From Selaginella tamariscina (Eukaryota; Streptophyta; Lycopodiopsida; Selaginellales; Selaginellaceae), in contig PUQB01000885.1 in the NCBI GenBank assembly GCA_003024785.1, forward strand, positions 1-64,000: a stretch of DNA of 64,000 nt, written 5' to 3'. The notes below the pieces were generated by a model, which worked only from the letters and a program-made list of their open reading frames with translations, was not told the DNA's origin and searched no databases. A program made the translations under genes and the position numbers. Positions 32,759 through 44,560 of this stretch are shown here, one piece after another (position 1 is the stretch's first letter; every line of letters starts with the position of its first letter).

Positions 32759-32877
32759 GGGGGTTCCGAATAAATTCGCGAATGCCCGAATGACCACGTG
32801 GCAGCTGAGCTGTACTAAAAGGGGTTCCGAATAAATTCGAATGCCCGAACGACCACGTGGCAGCTGAACTGTACTAT
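32759..32877. repeat. 60-bp tandem duplication inside the Harbinger element
   Basis: GGGGTTCCGAATAAATTCG...GACCACGTGGCAGCTGA is present twice in a row (about 32759 and 32819), differing by a 2-base indel and a few substitutions. Each copy contains the G-box core CACGTG. Confidence 0.85.
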
Positions 32878-32901
32878 GTTTGTGCCAAATCATTCTAGGT
32901 T

Positions 32902-33848
32902 GTGAATGTCGGGAGAAGGAATGTCGGAATTGGATATGGAGGCTTGTTGATGCGACGATGCTTCCCTCAAGGAAATTCATCATCAGCAGGTGGTAAGAAG
33001 GGTAGATCTGTAGCTGTGCAGGAGCTCTATGACAAGCGCAAGGGGAAAACCTGGACTGAAGAGGAACTCACCATTCTGATCTTTGCAAAGAGGGAAGATG
33101 ACAACAAATATCAAGGTGGGGGAGCTAGAGAGAAAGGGAAGAAGAAGGCTGACAGGTGGGAAGAGATTGAAATGTTTTGCTTGCAACATAAGCTTTACAG
33201 AGATGCAAGTCAACTCAATGAAACGGTGGGAGCAGCTGAAGACGAGTTTAATAAGATTTATGACTATGAAAAGGCCGTGCCAAGTGGTCACAAATAGTAC
33301 TGGTCAATGACTCCTGTTGAAAAAAAGCAGAGGAAGTTTGCTGATATGAGCAAGTCTTTGTTTGATCAAATGCGTATCATCACTCTGGCAGAGAACAAGA
33401 CGGTGGAGCCTGGGGGCTTGGTTAGTGACACATCTGGCTCAAGGTTTGCATCTGCAACAACACCACGAGTTGAAGTAGAGGCCACAGAAGATGAGGAACA
33501 CGGTTCAGGTATTTTTTAAATTATTTTTTAAAATTTTTTATAGAACTTACAAAAGATTTTGTTGTTTTAGAAAACGACCGTGAACCTGAGACCAAAAAAG
33601 GCGATGAATCAACTTCTACAACTGGTAAAAAAAGGAAACGATTGCCTCGTGGTTCTGGGGATTTGATCAAGCAGCTGGAGAAAGCTCAGGAGGCTCAGAT
33701 GGAGTTGCAAAAGCAGCTTCTAGAGATGCAAAAAGAACACAGTAATGAGGCTTTGCAGTTACAGAAGGAATCAGTTGCAGCACTGATTGAGTCCTCAAAT
33801 GCTCAAACTAGAGAGCTCACAGAAGCATTGGAGGTGTTCAGCGTGTGA
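32902..33848 (+). pseudogene. Harbinger ORF1, Myb/SANT-like DNA-binding protein
   Basis: Contains AVQELYDKRKGKTWTEEELT, the start of a Myb/SANT-like domain, then LYRDASQLNETVGAAEDEFN. After an in-frame TAG (33295-33297) the same frame continues with YWSMTPVEKKQRKFADMSKS. An intron at 33509-33570 (TTCAG|GT...TTTTAG|AA) joins to an exon ending in a coiled coil rich in Gln/Glu (LIKQLEKAQEAQMELQKQLL). Such proteins help the transposase enter the nucleus and bind element ends. The premature stop suggests it is inactive. Confidence 0.75.
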
Positions 33849-34099
33849 TGGAATCATCTAACGAATCATGAAAAGCTTTTTGAACATGTAGATGTCCAAC
33901 GTTTTGTGTGTTTGTTTTTTTCTCTTCTTTTTTTTGTCTTTTATTTTTATTTTTTTTTTTCTGTCACGGAGACTAATCTATTGTAGCTTTTAAATATTTA
34001 TCTTTTTTTACATAAATATTTTGAACTACAATGTATTAATATAGTTTACAATTATCTTCCTAAAAACATCTCCTGGTCTAGAAAATCCTGGTGCAAAAA

Positions 34100-35080
34100 T
34101 CGTGTTGTATCCGGGATCAGGATTATCACCTATCCATCCTCAAAAAACCTGTCACCCTTGTCCATGATAATATTGTGCAAAATAACACAACATTGGATAG
34201 CATTAGACACAAGGTAAGGGTCCCCTCTATAAATGTTCTAGCCAGATACCTCCATTGCATTTTTAGTTGGCCAAAATGCTCGCTCCACAGCGATCCGTGT
34301 TGATGAGTGCATATAGTTCCAATCCGAAAACTCATACATACGGTGAGGAAAAGGGGTCAACATACCAGGTCTCAGATTATACACCGTCTGCAATAAGTAC
34401 TCAGGGATAGGCCTAGATGTTGTTGAAATCACATGCCTCTGCAAGTCTTTGTTTTGCGTCTACCAGCTGTTTGAAAGTACTAAACTCTACGATCGTTACA
34501 TGAACCTGGCATCCCCGAAAAAACATCAAGAAACCGAGACTTACTATCCACAATGGCTTGCACTTTCATGCTAATCTTCTGTTGTAATCCTCCATTCCCT
34601 AGAATCAGAGTCCACAGCAGCTCCAAGCAACATGAGTGCAGTCAATAGCTCCCACGCAGTTAGGAAAACCATGAATCTTTTGAAAACCTCGCTTCACCTC
34701 CTGAAGTTCAGCGTTGGTTGGCCAGCGAACATGTCGTGGCCCAAGATGAGTGATCAAGGCCTTCACAAAGCGCTTGAATGTTATGATGCATGTGGAGTGG
34801 CTGCAACCAAAGAGCGTTCCAATCCCAAGCCAGGTATCCCAGTTGCTAATCTTCTCAACGACAAAGCCACCTGTTTTGCCACTGAGTTACTCCTTCCACG
34901 TATTGTTCTCAATCCTGGGGGTGGATGGCGAACCAACTCCTCATGCAAAACCTCACAGAGATAATCGAATGTTGCCGTGCTCACCCTAAAAAATTGTCTC
35001 CATTGTTCAGGATCAACTCTTTTCACCTCAGTGTAAAAAATCCCACCAATGCAAGGACCGTGTTTTGATGTAATAATCAC
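34100..35080 (-). pseudogene. Harbinger DDE transposase, broken
   Basis: From right to left: RQFFRVSTATFDYLCEVLHE and VALSLRRLATG (35080-34781), then on the minus strand CVGAIDCTHV with the first catalytic Asp (about 34630-34665), a GMPG-like second Asp region near 34500, and STRIAVERAFWPTKNAMEVS, the third catalytic Glu region (34238-34444). Stops and shifts lie between these blocks, so it is not functional as assembled. Confidence 0.75.
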
Positions 35081-35629
35081 CTATGATTCTGTCTCTAGGA
35101 AGCTTGCCATTCAAAAGTTCTTGAAAAAGAACAACAGTTGTTGAATCACAAGAAATCCTTTTTTAAATAGACTAATTGAAAATGAAACTGAAGAACAGAG
35201 AACCTGTGAACTTGAGCTTGTCTCCAGTGCTTGAACAACAACAAAACCTGTTGGAACATAGCCTTGAGCAAGTTGAACCATCTATAAACAAGAAGAAGTT
35301 GTCACCGCCTTCGCTGGTTCATGGGAGAATCATTGTTTATGTGGCACCTAATGAGGTGGAATATTGGTGTAACAAGAATAACACGTGGAAAAGTATAAAT
35401 AAAGTATATTCATGTTTACATGTAACACCCTCGTCCGGAATCCTTCACCCGGGATCCTAATTTTCCGGACCGGACCCACATGTAACACCACCCTAAATAA
35501 CCCTCCCCCTCACTTAGCATCCCTTAACTTTTTTATTACATATTTGCGGAATTACATATTTCTAACTGCATTAATAAAGATTATTTAAGGGTTTGACTGT
35601 TAAGTGTAGTGTGAAACGACCCTTACTTG

Positions 35630-37693
35630 CCTTATATAAGTGACTTTTAATCGTTAATGGAATGGATAGGACATCTAATCCGCCTATCACGTTGTTCGTA
35701 TATTTGAAGTCGTAAATGTAACGTACCTATGCTAATAGACTGATCACCAATGGATGGATGGGACATTTGGTCCGCGTATATATGTTTGTCCGTACGAAAA
35801 GTCATCCTGGTATATTCTGTATTGTAAATTTAACGTACATGGTTTTTCCATGCAAGGCAAAGTGAGGAAAAGGCTTGCATAAATTGATATTTCAGAATAA
35901 TAATATTAAATAACTTATTTATATATATATATATGTTTTATATCTCATTCAATCCCAGTTGATTTTAGTTATAATGTTCTTTTGTTTAATCATATCATTT
36001 ATATAAATTTAATAATCACTAATATATTCTTAATATATGTTACTTTTGCTTCGATGACATGTGAAATTTCTTTTTTCTTATAAATTTATGCTTACATACA
36101 AATTAAAAATAAAGTTTTTAAATAAATATATTACGGTTGACTAAAATATAAGTATGATTATGATATGAATCTCCAATAAATTTTATGCACATAAGGTAAT
36201 GACATTGGGATGACTAATGATAATGGGTGCACATTAACAATCTATGGAAATATTGACACATATAGGTAAGTTACTCATTTTTTACCATGTCATCACTTAT
36301 GTTAACCAGGTTGAAGTCCCAGGGTTCATTCTTTATATACAGTAACTGTCGTGTGTGTGCCGAGACTTAACCTTTGTATACATGTATTTTTATTTAAAAA
36401 ACCCCTATACATAAAGGAAAAGAAAAACTTTGCTCACTTCAAAATATGAAAGGATGAACAAACCGTCTTATGAACCCCTTCCTTAAATTTACATCATCAA
36501 ATAATTTTTCCTTGTTTTTTTTAAGTTGTGCTTCAAACATAATTCGTTAACGAGGAAAAAATAATTAACTACACCAACATTCAGAGCAACACAAAACCCG
36601 TATATTATAGAAAAACTTTAGCCCTTCTATACACGTACATCATATATTAGAAACTATAGTAGAGTACATCAGAATATTTCTTTTTGTGAGTAAATTTACT
36701 TTTAAAGCTCACTTTACATTAATAGGTGGTTAATTATTTTGATCAATTAAATTTTAATAAATTATTTATTTTATTAATAATTTAATTTTTCATTTACTAG
36801 TTATTTAAATTCAAGATGTACATGGCACGGTAGTAGCCAAATAATTGAGCAATTTATTTAATTATACAATTACCATGCATAAAGTGGTAACACGTGTTTA
36901 ATTTAATTTATAAATTATATAAATTATTATTAATTTTTCTTAAATAATCAGAATGAATGTAACATCTATGATCTCTAAAATTACAGATGGTACTGCCATC
37001 GGAGGAGTAAACTTTTTTTTCATATTTAAATCTTCTAAAAAATTTTAAAGTTCCATTCCTATTAGCAATTCATTTTTCTGTGTCTTGTCTGATCATAATC
37101 TTGCAGAAGCTATTACTTGTGGCTGTGCCATTCTCACTGGCATACACACATACACACATAATTAATGTTTATTACACCATCCAATCAGGTCTTTACTTAG
37201 GGCATTTATCTGAAATGTTAAAAGAGATGCAAAGCATTTCACCGTTATCAATACTATAGGTATATATATATATGCACACACACATACATATATGTGTGTG
37301 TGCATATAAATACGGTTGTATGGCAATGTACTTGTTATAAAGGTTTTTTTTTTAAGATAATTTGGTATTTGCACTAAACTTCGAAGAGAAACTGCAAAAA
37401 GATCAGCTATAAGTGCAGGCTTTGGAGTTGTCCAAAGGGTATATTCTCTGCCTGAGCAAATACGTTTTCAGGAAAACATTAATGTGCATACATGCTAATC
37501 ATACCAGCAATATTCGACTTGTGTATACGTGTGTGTGTAAGAGAGAAAGGTTTATTCAGTTATGGAATAGTTTGTATTATTGAGATAGACATATAATATT
37601 TATAAATTTTGTTAATAATATACAATTTTTAATCATATATATATATGACACGTTTATACACATGCATGGGAGAATTTATAAGAGCTTTCTCAC
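35630..37693. other. AT-rich intergenic stretch
   Basis: No gene was recognised. A few exon-like pieces on the minus strand (about 37390-37475 and 37085-37130) have splice-like borders but contain stops or no recognisable motif. A TA/CA microsatellite lies at 37260-37310. Confidence 0.5.
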
Positions 37694-37903
37694 ATTCTCA
37701 AGCAAACTAGAAGGGCTACGATGATGTAAAATATCATACAGCTTCTCAGCAACCTGTATACGAAGTTAGGATGCCATGCATATATACGCACGCATGCATA
37801 CATACACACACAACCTGCTCGTATACTTCGAAATCATATGGAACAATTTCAAGACCCGGATAGTATGTTTTATCATTCTGCACAAACATGCCTACTTTCA
37901 CAC
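37694..37903 (-). pseudogene. Two exons of a REV1-like Y-family DNA polymerase
   Basis: Exon 37815-37903 (acceptor GTGCAG, donor GAGCAG|GTTGTG) encodes VKVGMFVQNDKTYYPGLEIV then PYDFEVYEQ. Exon 37694-37753 encodes VAEKLYDILHHRSPSSLLEN with a GTGAGA donor. Phases match. In REV1 the same order is GMFVxxAKxLCP-L-IVPYDFEAYEEVA-YDIL, within the palm and fingers of the translesion polymerase. The preceding steric/catalytic segment and the following SCDEA catalytic block are not found nearby, so this is a gene fragment or decayed gene. The surrounding intron sequence is AT-rich. Confidence 0.6.
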
Positions 37904-39948
37904 CTGCACAATAAATATTAATTCACACACACACACAATTGCTGACATGAATAAGTGTACTGTACATGTTGTTTTAGACGCAGATTGTTATATAACTACT
38001 ATCGTTGTATGGTTAAAGAATTAAGTGATTATAAGTATCATGGCTATACAATTATATTAAAATGAAGCAAATATCACTTAACTTATTCTTTTAAAATTCA
38101 ATATTACTAATTTAAAAAAAAGCCCTTAACTGTGGTTAAATAAAAATTATTCACTAATAATTTAGTTTTTAATTTAATTAACCATTCTAATATAAAATTA
38201 CAACAGTATAATGTGACATTTTTTTTGAATTTATCAGGACCCGTTAACGAAAAGTGAGTCTTATTTTTATAGTTAAGGATTTGTTTTTCGTGTCACCTAC
38301 CAGCCACATCACCTGTTTGCCATGTCACTTTTTTACCACGTCACCTCCATCTGCCACGTCACCTCTGTCCTGCCTGTTTACATTTTATGCTCTCCACGCT
38401 ACATCCAGGACGCATCACCTTCCAGAAACCACACAGGGATTGTCACCGCCAACATATCGATACCTGCGTACTCCCAGGATTTCTCACCAGCCGTCCAACA
38501 GCTGGAAACCACACTCGATACTCTCTTAGATCGCACGTAGCCCGCGCCTCTTCATACAATGGCGTGACCAGAGACACCAACGCTATAGTGTCAGATGTAG
38601 GTTCCACCTTCATCCTTGAAACACTTTGGCATTTCTGGGCCGCCATCATACACGTACATCATATAGACGAATTTAAGATGTGAACTCCCCGGGATTGCAC
38701 ACTATAAATACGATCTTTTAAAATTATACCCCTAACCTTATATATCCCTATTGCTCTCTAAGAAAGGAGAGAGTTCATCACGCAAAAACTTTCTGCTCAA
38801 ATCTCTTTGAACCTAACTCCTTATTTCACCTTCACAAACCCCATGACCTCTCCCCTTTCTTCTTGCAACAATGGCACAACTAGGTCACGCTTCATGTCCA
38901 TCTCTAAATCCTCTCCAAAATGCCCTAGCCACAAACAGATTGTATGGAACTACCAGCTCTAAATAATACCCCCTCAACTACCAGTTCTAAATAATATCCC
39001 CTCTAGCGTACATATATGTATGAAAAAAACAACTCAAAAACGTACACGCTCTTCATGATGCACAGTTACTAATGAGTGTCTCACCTGAGAATAGACTTGT
39101 AATAATGTATTAATGTAGAGTATGTTCGGTGATTTCTATAAAGTTCAAAACATTTTTGATTATGTAACTATTGTAAATGATCATGAATTCACGTTGGATC
39201 ATAATATTTAACAACAATATTATAACGATAAATATTATAAAATAAAAAACTAATATTAGAGTGAGGGTGACAAACTTGTATAGTACATGGTGTTTGAGTA
39301 TATATAATTAATAATGAGATACAGGGTTTTTGGGTATATGGGTATAAGAGTTTTATTCTAACCATAAACACTATGTAAAATATAGATAAGAACTGGTTAT
39401 AGACTTGGAAACAATCTTTATATAATTATAATGTATATGTATGTATGCATATTTTCAATGTATGCACATGTATATATATCAAATTATAAAAACCATGAAA
39501 AATGTATGCTAGTAACAAATGTAAAAGTATAAGTTAGCATAATAGCTTATAAAATGAAAGTTATTATTGAACTTTTATACTTTATTTAAACACATTAATT
39601 TTATAAAGACATTAAAGTTAACATTTCAATTCTGGATCATATATATAAATAATTATAATTGTGAAACATCTCTATTAATTTATAATAAGAAGAAGAATTT
39701 GACAGTAGGCGAAAATGTAAATATATGTTTAAAAAAGTATGAATTATATTCAATTAAACTAGTTGGGGATATTCCTACTCATGTTACATTGAGGACAATG
39801 TGGCAGAGAATCATGCAGACATAAAATATCAAATAATAATTATAAGGCATTTATAATCAATGAAGTATTGACATACAAGTTTTATAGATAAAAAATTTCA
39901 TTATACAAGTATATGACAGATGTGCTCTGGTTTTATCTTAAAGGGAAA
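37904..39948. other. Intergenic stretch
   Basis: AT-rich apart from a GC-richer block at 38290-38700. No gene recognised. A repeated CCACGTCACC motif is listed separately. Confidence 0.5.
38292..38372. repeat. CCACGTCACC-type motif repeated about every 16 bp
   Basis: Five related decamers, GTGTCACC, CCACATCACC, CCATGTCACT, CCACGTCACC and CCACGTCACC, follow each other at 15-17 bp spacing. The core ACGTCA / TGACGT is the bZIP (TGA/ABRE-type) binding core in plants. It may be a regulatory cluster or a short minisatellite. Confidence 0.45.
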
Positions 39949-41070
39949 CTACTTCCCAGGATTCTCATATCTCTTGTAAAAGCTCCTTACATCCTTCTTA
40001 ACCTGCTCCTGATCTTTCAGCAGCTCCTCTAAAAGAGTGTTAGCCCTTGCATTCACTTCTCCATGTGTCATCTCTAAGTTCACTTTCTGGTTAGGACATG
40101 CATTTTTCAACTTCCTCTGGAGCATGTCCGTCTCTTGTATATCTTTCTTAGTTTCTTTTATAACCCACTTGAGAAGCTCCACTTGCACCTCCAGGTTACT
40201 CATTTTTTTCTCGTAATTCTGCATCTTCTTTTCAAAGTTACTAAGTGGATGAGATCGGGTTGAGTAATCCTTTTTAACAGGTACACACACAAGCTCTGTG
40301 TTTAGAATTCCATTCGGATCTGGCTCTTGTACCATTGGCTTATAGCTAGGTCCATATTTTCCCTTCTTGGAAGTACCCTGCACATTAGAAGTACTCTTAT
40401 TCTCACGTTCTTCTTCATGCACCTTATAAGTACCCTCGTCCTTGAATTTACGTCTGCGTTTTTTGAGAACCACCTTCACGTGTAGAAATGTTTTTCTTTT
40501 GTAACTAAGTACATGCTCTTTCTCCTGTATTTCCATGCTCCTGCACATCCTGATGAACTTTGCATGTAAATCTGGGAACTGACTGAAGCAATCCGATATC
40601 TTCTGCACAGTCGCTTCCTTGCGCAATCCTTTGTCTTTCAGTGCATAGAACAACTTCATTACTTTGCTGCCAGCCTCCGGCTCTAATTGTTCCTTAACGG
40701 CAACAAGGAACTGACGTAGACCGTCTTCGTCTGTCTCTGTCTCATTGTCGTCTGTTTCATCTTCCTCATCCGACTCATCTATCTCAAATGATAGATGTGT
40801 TTCAGTTACAATCTCAATGAAATCCCAATGCAGTTCCTTGAATGGCCAAAGCAAATCTGAGATTTCCTGTACAATTTTCATCCTCAGTTTCTTGTTCTTC
40901 AATCTGCAAAACAACTCTATAACCTGCTTGCTAACCTCTCGCGGTAGCTGTTTTTGAACTTCACAGATCAGTTCATACTTCTTCTGGAGATCGTCTTTGT
41001 CTTTCTTTAATAAAATCTCTACACTATGTTGGAGTTCCCATGCAGATTCGACATCCTTCTTCTTAGACAT
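39949..41070 (-). CDS. PAH-repeat (SIN3-like) protein with acidic linker and coiled coil, intact
   Basis: An uninterrupted frame of 373 codons from the ATG at 41070 to a TAA at 39949. Two related helical repeats are visible: residues about 28-88 (REVSKQVIELFCRLKNKKLR, then HWDFIEIV) and about 117-172 (FLVAVKEQLEPEAGSKVMKL, FSQFPDLHAKFIRM). They share the pattern of a Lys-rich helix, a hydrophobic helix and F-x-x-L/D-x-F endings typical of paired amphipathic helix (PAH) domains of SIN3 corepressors. Between them is the acidic run DESDEEDETDDNETETDEDG. A basic patch VVLKKRRRKFK (about 205) could be a nuclear signal. The last about 90 residues form a coiled coil (NFEKKMQNYEKKMSNLEVQV). Proposed role: a small nuclear scaffold binding repressors. 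It is the only clean, long host-like ORF in the window. PAH homology is by eye. Confidence 0.6.
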   Translation of the reverse strand: MSKKKDVESAWELQHSVEILLKKDKDDLQKKYELICEVQKQLPREVSKQVIELFCRLKNKKLRMKIVQEISDLLWPFKELHWDFIEIVTETHLSFEIDESDEEDETDDNETETDEDGLRQFLVAVKEQLEPEAGSKVMKLFYALKDKGLRKEATVQKISDCFSQFPDLHAKFIRMCRSMEIQEKEHVLSYKRKTFLHVKVVLKKRRRKFKDEGTYKVHEEERENKSTSNVQGTSKKGKYGPSYKPMVQEPDPNGILNTELVCVPVKKDYSTRSHPLSNFEKKMQNYEKKMSNLEVQVELLKWVIKETKKDIQETDMLQRKLKNACPNQKVNLEMTHGEVNARANTLLEELLKDQEQVKKDVRSFYKRYENPGK

Positions 41071-41348
41071 GTTTAGATGCCTGTTTATCTGAATATGAAT
41101 GTATATATGTGAGCGATCTACAGCGAATTCTAAGTCCTCTCTAAATCACATAAAAAAACCATCAACATATCCTCACAAGATCTCAAGGGGAATTTGAATA
41201 CCCTAGGATAAACACCTCACGTGCGAAAGCCAATCTTATGGCACAAACAACTAAACCTCATGTAGATCATTTTAATGGCGTGGATTAATTATCTTTCTCA
41301 TATAATATATATTCCATTAGTAATATAGTTGTATTATTTAAATAATCT
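41071..41348. other. Upstream region of the PAH-like gene
   Basis: AT-rich spacer between the PAH-like start and the Gypsy copy B insertion; probably its promoter. No sharp element seen. Confidence 0.4.
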
Positions 41349-41507
41349 TGTAAGATCCACGTGTACGGCTGCATGTGCACATTATTATTAGCTTAGTAGA
41401 TTTTAATAATCGTCGGATTGGATTCAATCTGGACCACTCGCTCTTGTATATAAGTTAGGGTTTCTGAACTAATGGAGATACACATTTCTATATTCTGAGC
41501 TCTCACA
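41349..41507 (+). repeat. Gypsy copy B 5' LTR (159 bp)
   Basis: Starts TGTAAGATCCACGTG and ends GAGCTCTCACA. A TATATAAG box at about 41452 would be the promoter TATA. The internal side continues TTGGTGGAGGTGAGG (41508 on); it does not match the usual tRNA-Met primer site. Confidence 0.9.
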
Positions 41508-41653
41508 TTGGTGGAGGTGAGGGGCACCTTTAATTGTCCCTACAGAGTGCTCGGATTTGTGTCTTTTTATCAATTTTCTTTGTCTTCTTAGGTCTAGCTT
41601 TTCCATTGTCTAGATCCATTCTTTTCTTGTGGATTTTATCTCTTTTTCGTCCA

Positions 41654-42640
41654 TGAATCCACAACAGGCAAATCCTTTGTCTGTGGAGCAGTTACTCATG
41701 CAATTATTGGATGCCATGCGTGTGCAACTGAACAATCATTCTCAGTTGATGGCAGCATTCACAGTCCAGGGTACTCCTCCTACTCATGTTGCAAACCCCC
41801 GTGTCTGGCCGGATTTCTTTCGTGGAAATCCTGGAGATGATGTGTACCATTGGTTTGACCACTTCATTATGGTTGCCACATATCATTCGGGGACGGTGCT
41901 CAGTGTTTGCGCGAGTTTCCTACTTGTCTTCAAGGGACGGCGTTGCAGTGGTACAATGGTCTGGACGTTGCAACTCGTGGAGATTGGAATATTCTTCCAG
42001 AGATCTTCAAACGTGCATTTGGGCATGCGGACGACTGTGATGATGCTTTTCAGCAGTTGCATCGTATTCGTCAGGAGCCATCTGAGTCGGTGATGCAGTT
42101 TGGTGTTCGCTTTCGAAGCCTTTTGCTGCGTGCAGAACCTAACATGTCGGAACGCATCAAGTTAGGTATGTTGTGGCCAGCACTTCGTCAAGACCTTGTG
42201 GGGCTTGTGCATGCACTAGCTCCAGTGACTCTTGACGATGCTTTGAGGCTGGCACAACGATATGAGTCGTCACCTCTCCCACTTGCGCCTTCACGTGCTC
42301 TTGTTCCACTCATGTTGGGGATGGACCTGCTCCGATGGAGGTTGAGGCTGTTGCCGCTCGTGTACCAGCACAAGGTGGGCCCGTGGACGAGGACGTGGAC
42401 GTGCAGTTCGTTGTTGGGCGTGATGAGGTTGGACACACGTATCGGCGCTGTCAACGGTTTCCCGATTGGCGTCCCCCATTTCCAGGATGGAGGCCATGGC
42501 GTCAACAACGTCCGGTTGGTGCTGCTGCAGTGGAAGGTTGTGATGCGTGGATCTTCCGGGAAACGACGAATCGCACGAGTAGAGGAGGGTCCTCGTGCGA
42601 ATAAATTAGTGACCCCTCCATCTTTCTTTCGGGAGTATCA
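41654..42640 (+). pseudogene. Gypsy copy B gag and zinc knuckle
   Basis: Starts MNPQQANPLSVEQLLMQLLD (41654), then PRVWPDFFRGNPGDDVYHWF. After a frame change near 41890 it continues ALQWYNGLDVATRGDWNILP and LHRIRQEPSESVMQFGVRF, a retrotransposon-gag core. A CCHC knuckle region (VGHTYRRCQ) lies near 42430 and is damaged by a 2-base deletion relative to copy A. Confidence 0.8.
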
Positions 42641-43965
42641 TCAAGGGGTTCACTCGGCACCAAATCATCCGGTTTTCACTTTTCAAGCTCGTTTTAATCA
42701 CGCCACGTCCTGTTTTCCTTTCAGTGTTGGTGGATACAGGTTCAAGTTTGTCCTCTGTTTCTCAATCTGTTGCTACACGTTGCAGCCTTCATTTGCGTCG
42801 TGCGGAAGAACCAGTCTTCATTCTGTACGGCAACGGACATACTCATGCTTGTTCGCGGATGAAGTGGACATTGTTGTTCGTGTGGATGATCGTGAGCTCG
42901 AGCTTCAATCTTTGCGGGTGGTGCCGAGTCAAGCTTTTCACCTTATTCTTGGTATGGATTGGTTAACTCGCAATCATGCCAAGTGTGACTTTGAAAAGTC
43001 TCCCCCTTGTTTGACTCTCCCTCGTCTTTCTTCCATTCCTCTTACTTCTATTCCACTTCGTCCATCTGCTTCCACCTCTGCTTCCATCACTTTTGTCTCA
43101 CCCTTTTCCAACCATTTTCCCTTCATGCTCTTCCTTTCCTTCTCTGGATCCATCAGATGATCGTCGTGCTGTAGTTGTTGATCAACTCAAGAAGGAGTAT
43201 GCTGATCTTTTCAACTTCGACTTGTCATCTGGGGCCAAGATTGCGACACGCCACCCTATTCCAACTGGAGAAGCTAGGCCAATCAAGGTACCTGTTCGGC
43301 GTCGGTCACCAAAGGAGCTCAAGATCTTACGAGCGAATGTCAAAGAGATGTTGGAGAAGGGTGTTATCCGAAATCTCGAAGTCCTTGGGCGTGCGAACCT
43401 CACCTTGTGACGAAGCCTGATGGGAGCGTTCGATTCTGCATTGACTATCGCCCATTAAATGAGGTAACCGTCTCAGATGTGTACCCACTTCCTCATACTG
43501 CAGACCTTTTGGATCGACTGGGGCGGAGCCGTTGGTTCACCAAGTTAGATCTCGCATCTGGATATTGGCAAGTTCCGATGGCTGACATGGACATTCCCAA
43601 GACTGCTTTTCGGACACCATTTGGCCTGTACGAGTTCTTGGTGATGCCTTTCGGTTTGAGCAATGCTCCAGCAACTTTCCAGCGTATGATGGACGAGGTT
43701 CTTTGCGACATGCCGGAGGTGACTGCCGATTTCATCGATGATGTTTTGATCCATTCGGATGGAACGTGGGAGGAGCATGTCGGTGATGTACGTAAGGTTT
43801 TGGATCGGCTGCGGGAAGTTGGTTTGAAGTTGAAGCCATCTAAGTGTGTGTTTGGATCAAAGGACACCACTTATCTGGGTTATCGCATTTCACGTGAAGG
43901 TTTGCAAGTCGATCCTGACAAACTAGTTGCAGTTTTGAAGTTCCCTACGAAAGTGTGTGAATGAT
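42641..43965 (+). pseudogene. Gypsy copy B protease and reverse transcriptase
   Basis: Protease VLVDTGSSLSSVSQSVATRC (42720) and LILGMDWLTRNHAKCDF. Reverse transcriptase from about 43220, in frame from 43407 to 43964: VTKPDGSVRFCIDYRPLNEV, FTKLDLASGYWQVPMADMDI, VMPFGLSNAPATFQRMMDEV and ADFIDDVLIHSDGTW. FIDD is the YxDD catalytic box with Phe for Tyr. The main break is near 43390. Confidence 0.85.
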
Positions 43966-44560
43966 GTGCAACGCTTTCTTGGCAAGGTACAATATCTGGG
44001 TCGTTTTGGGATCATCTTTCAGATCGTACTGCACCGTTGCGCGCGTTGTTGAAATCGTCAATGACTTCTTTTGTTTGGTCTAAGGATTGCAAGCAGGCAT
44101 TTGCAGATCTCAAAGAGTTGTTGACGACTCCTCCAGTTTTGGCGTACCCGGATTACACCCGTCCTTTCATCTTGCGTGTAGATGCTTCTGACATCGGCCT
44201 CGGGGTATTGATGCAGGAGAGTACAGAGTGTTCCTGGCCAACGACATCCCATTGCGTACATCAGCCGTACATTGCAGCCAGCAGAGGTGAATTACTCCAC
44301 GACAGAAAAGGAGTGTCTAGCAGCAGTTTGGGGTTTTGAGAAGCTCCATGCCTACTTGCATGGTTCGCGGACGTTGTTGGAAGGCGATCATGCAGCAGTC
44401 ACTTCGTTGTTGAAGCGAAGAATTTGATTGGGCGTACTGCTCGGTGGGCCTTGAAACTTCAAATTTACGACTTTGAAGTTGTTCATCGTCCAGGGAGTTC
44501 CATGGCTGATGCTGATGCTCTTTCTCGGGCTCCTCTTCCACCTTCTCTCTCTTCTGTTGC
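43966..44560 (+). pseudogene. Gypsy copy B RNase H
   Basis: KDCKQAFADLKELLTTPPVL and PFILRVDASDIGLGVLMQES, with VDASD the first RNase H Asp. Frame shifts near 44230 and 44400, then ARWALKLQIYDFEVVHRPGS and ADALSRAPLPPS. Confidence 0.8.

Larger units (their letters stand above)
32525..35622. mobile_element. PIF/Harbinger DNA transposon (about 3.1 kb)
   Basis: Terminal inverted repeats start GGGTCATTTCGCACCACACT at 32525 and, in reverse complement, GGGTCGTTTCACACTACACT at 35622. The inverted similarity continues, with gaps, for well over 100 bp. Both ends are flanked by TTA (32522-32524 and 35623-35625), the 3-bp target duplication typical of this superfamily. Inside are two convergent decayed genes, a Myb/SANT-like ORF on plus and a DDE transposase on minus, the normal PIF/Harbinger layout. 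Confidence 0.88.

Noticed and set aside
37390-37475. A third REV1-like exon
   Set aside because: The stretch has splice-like borders, but its phase-consistent frame has a stop and no REV1 motif.
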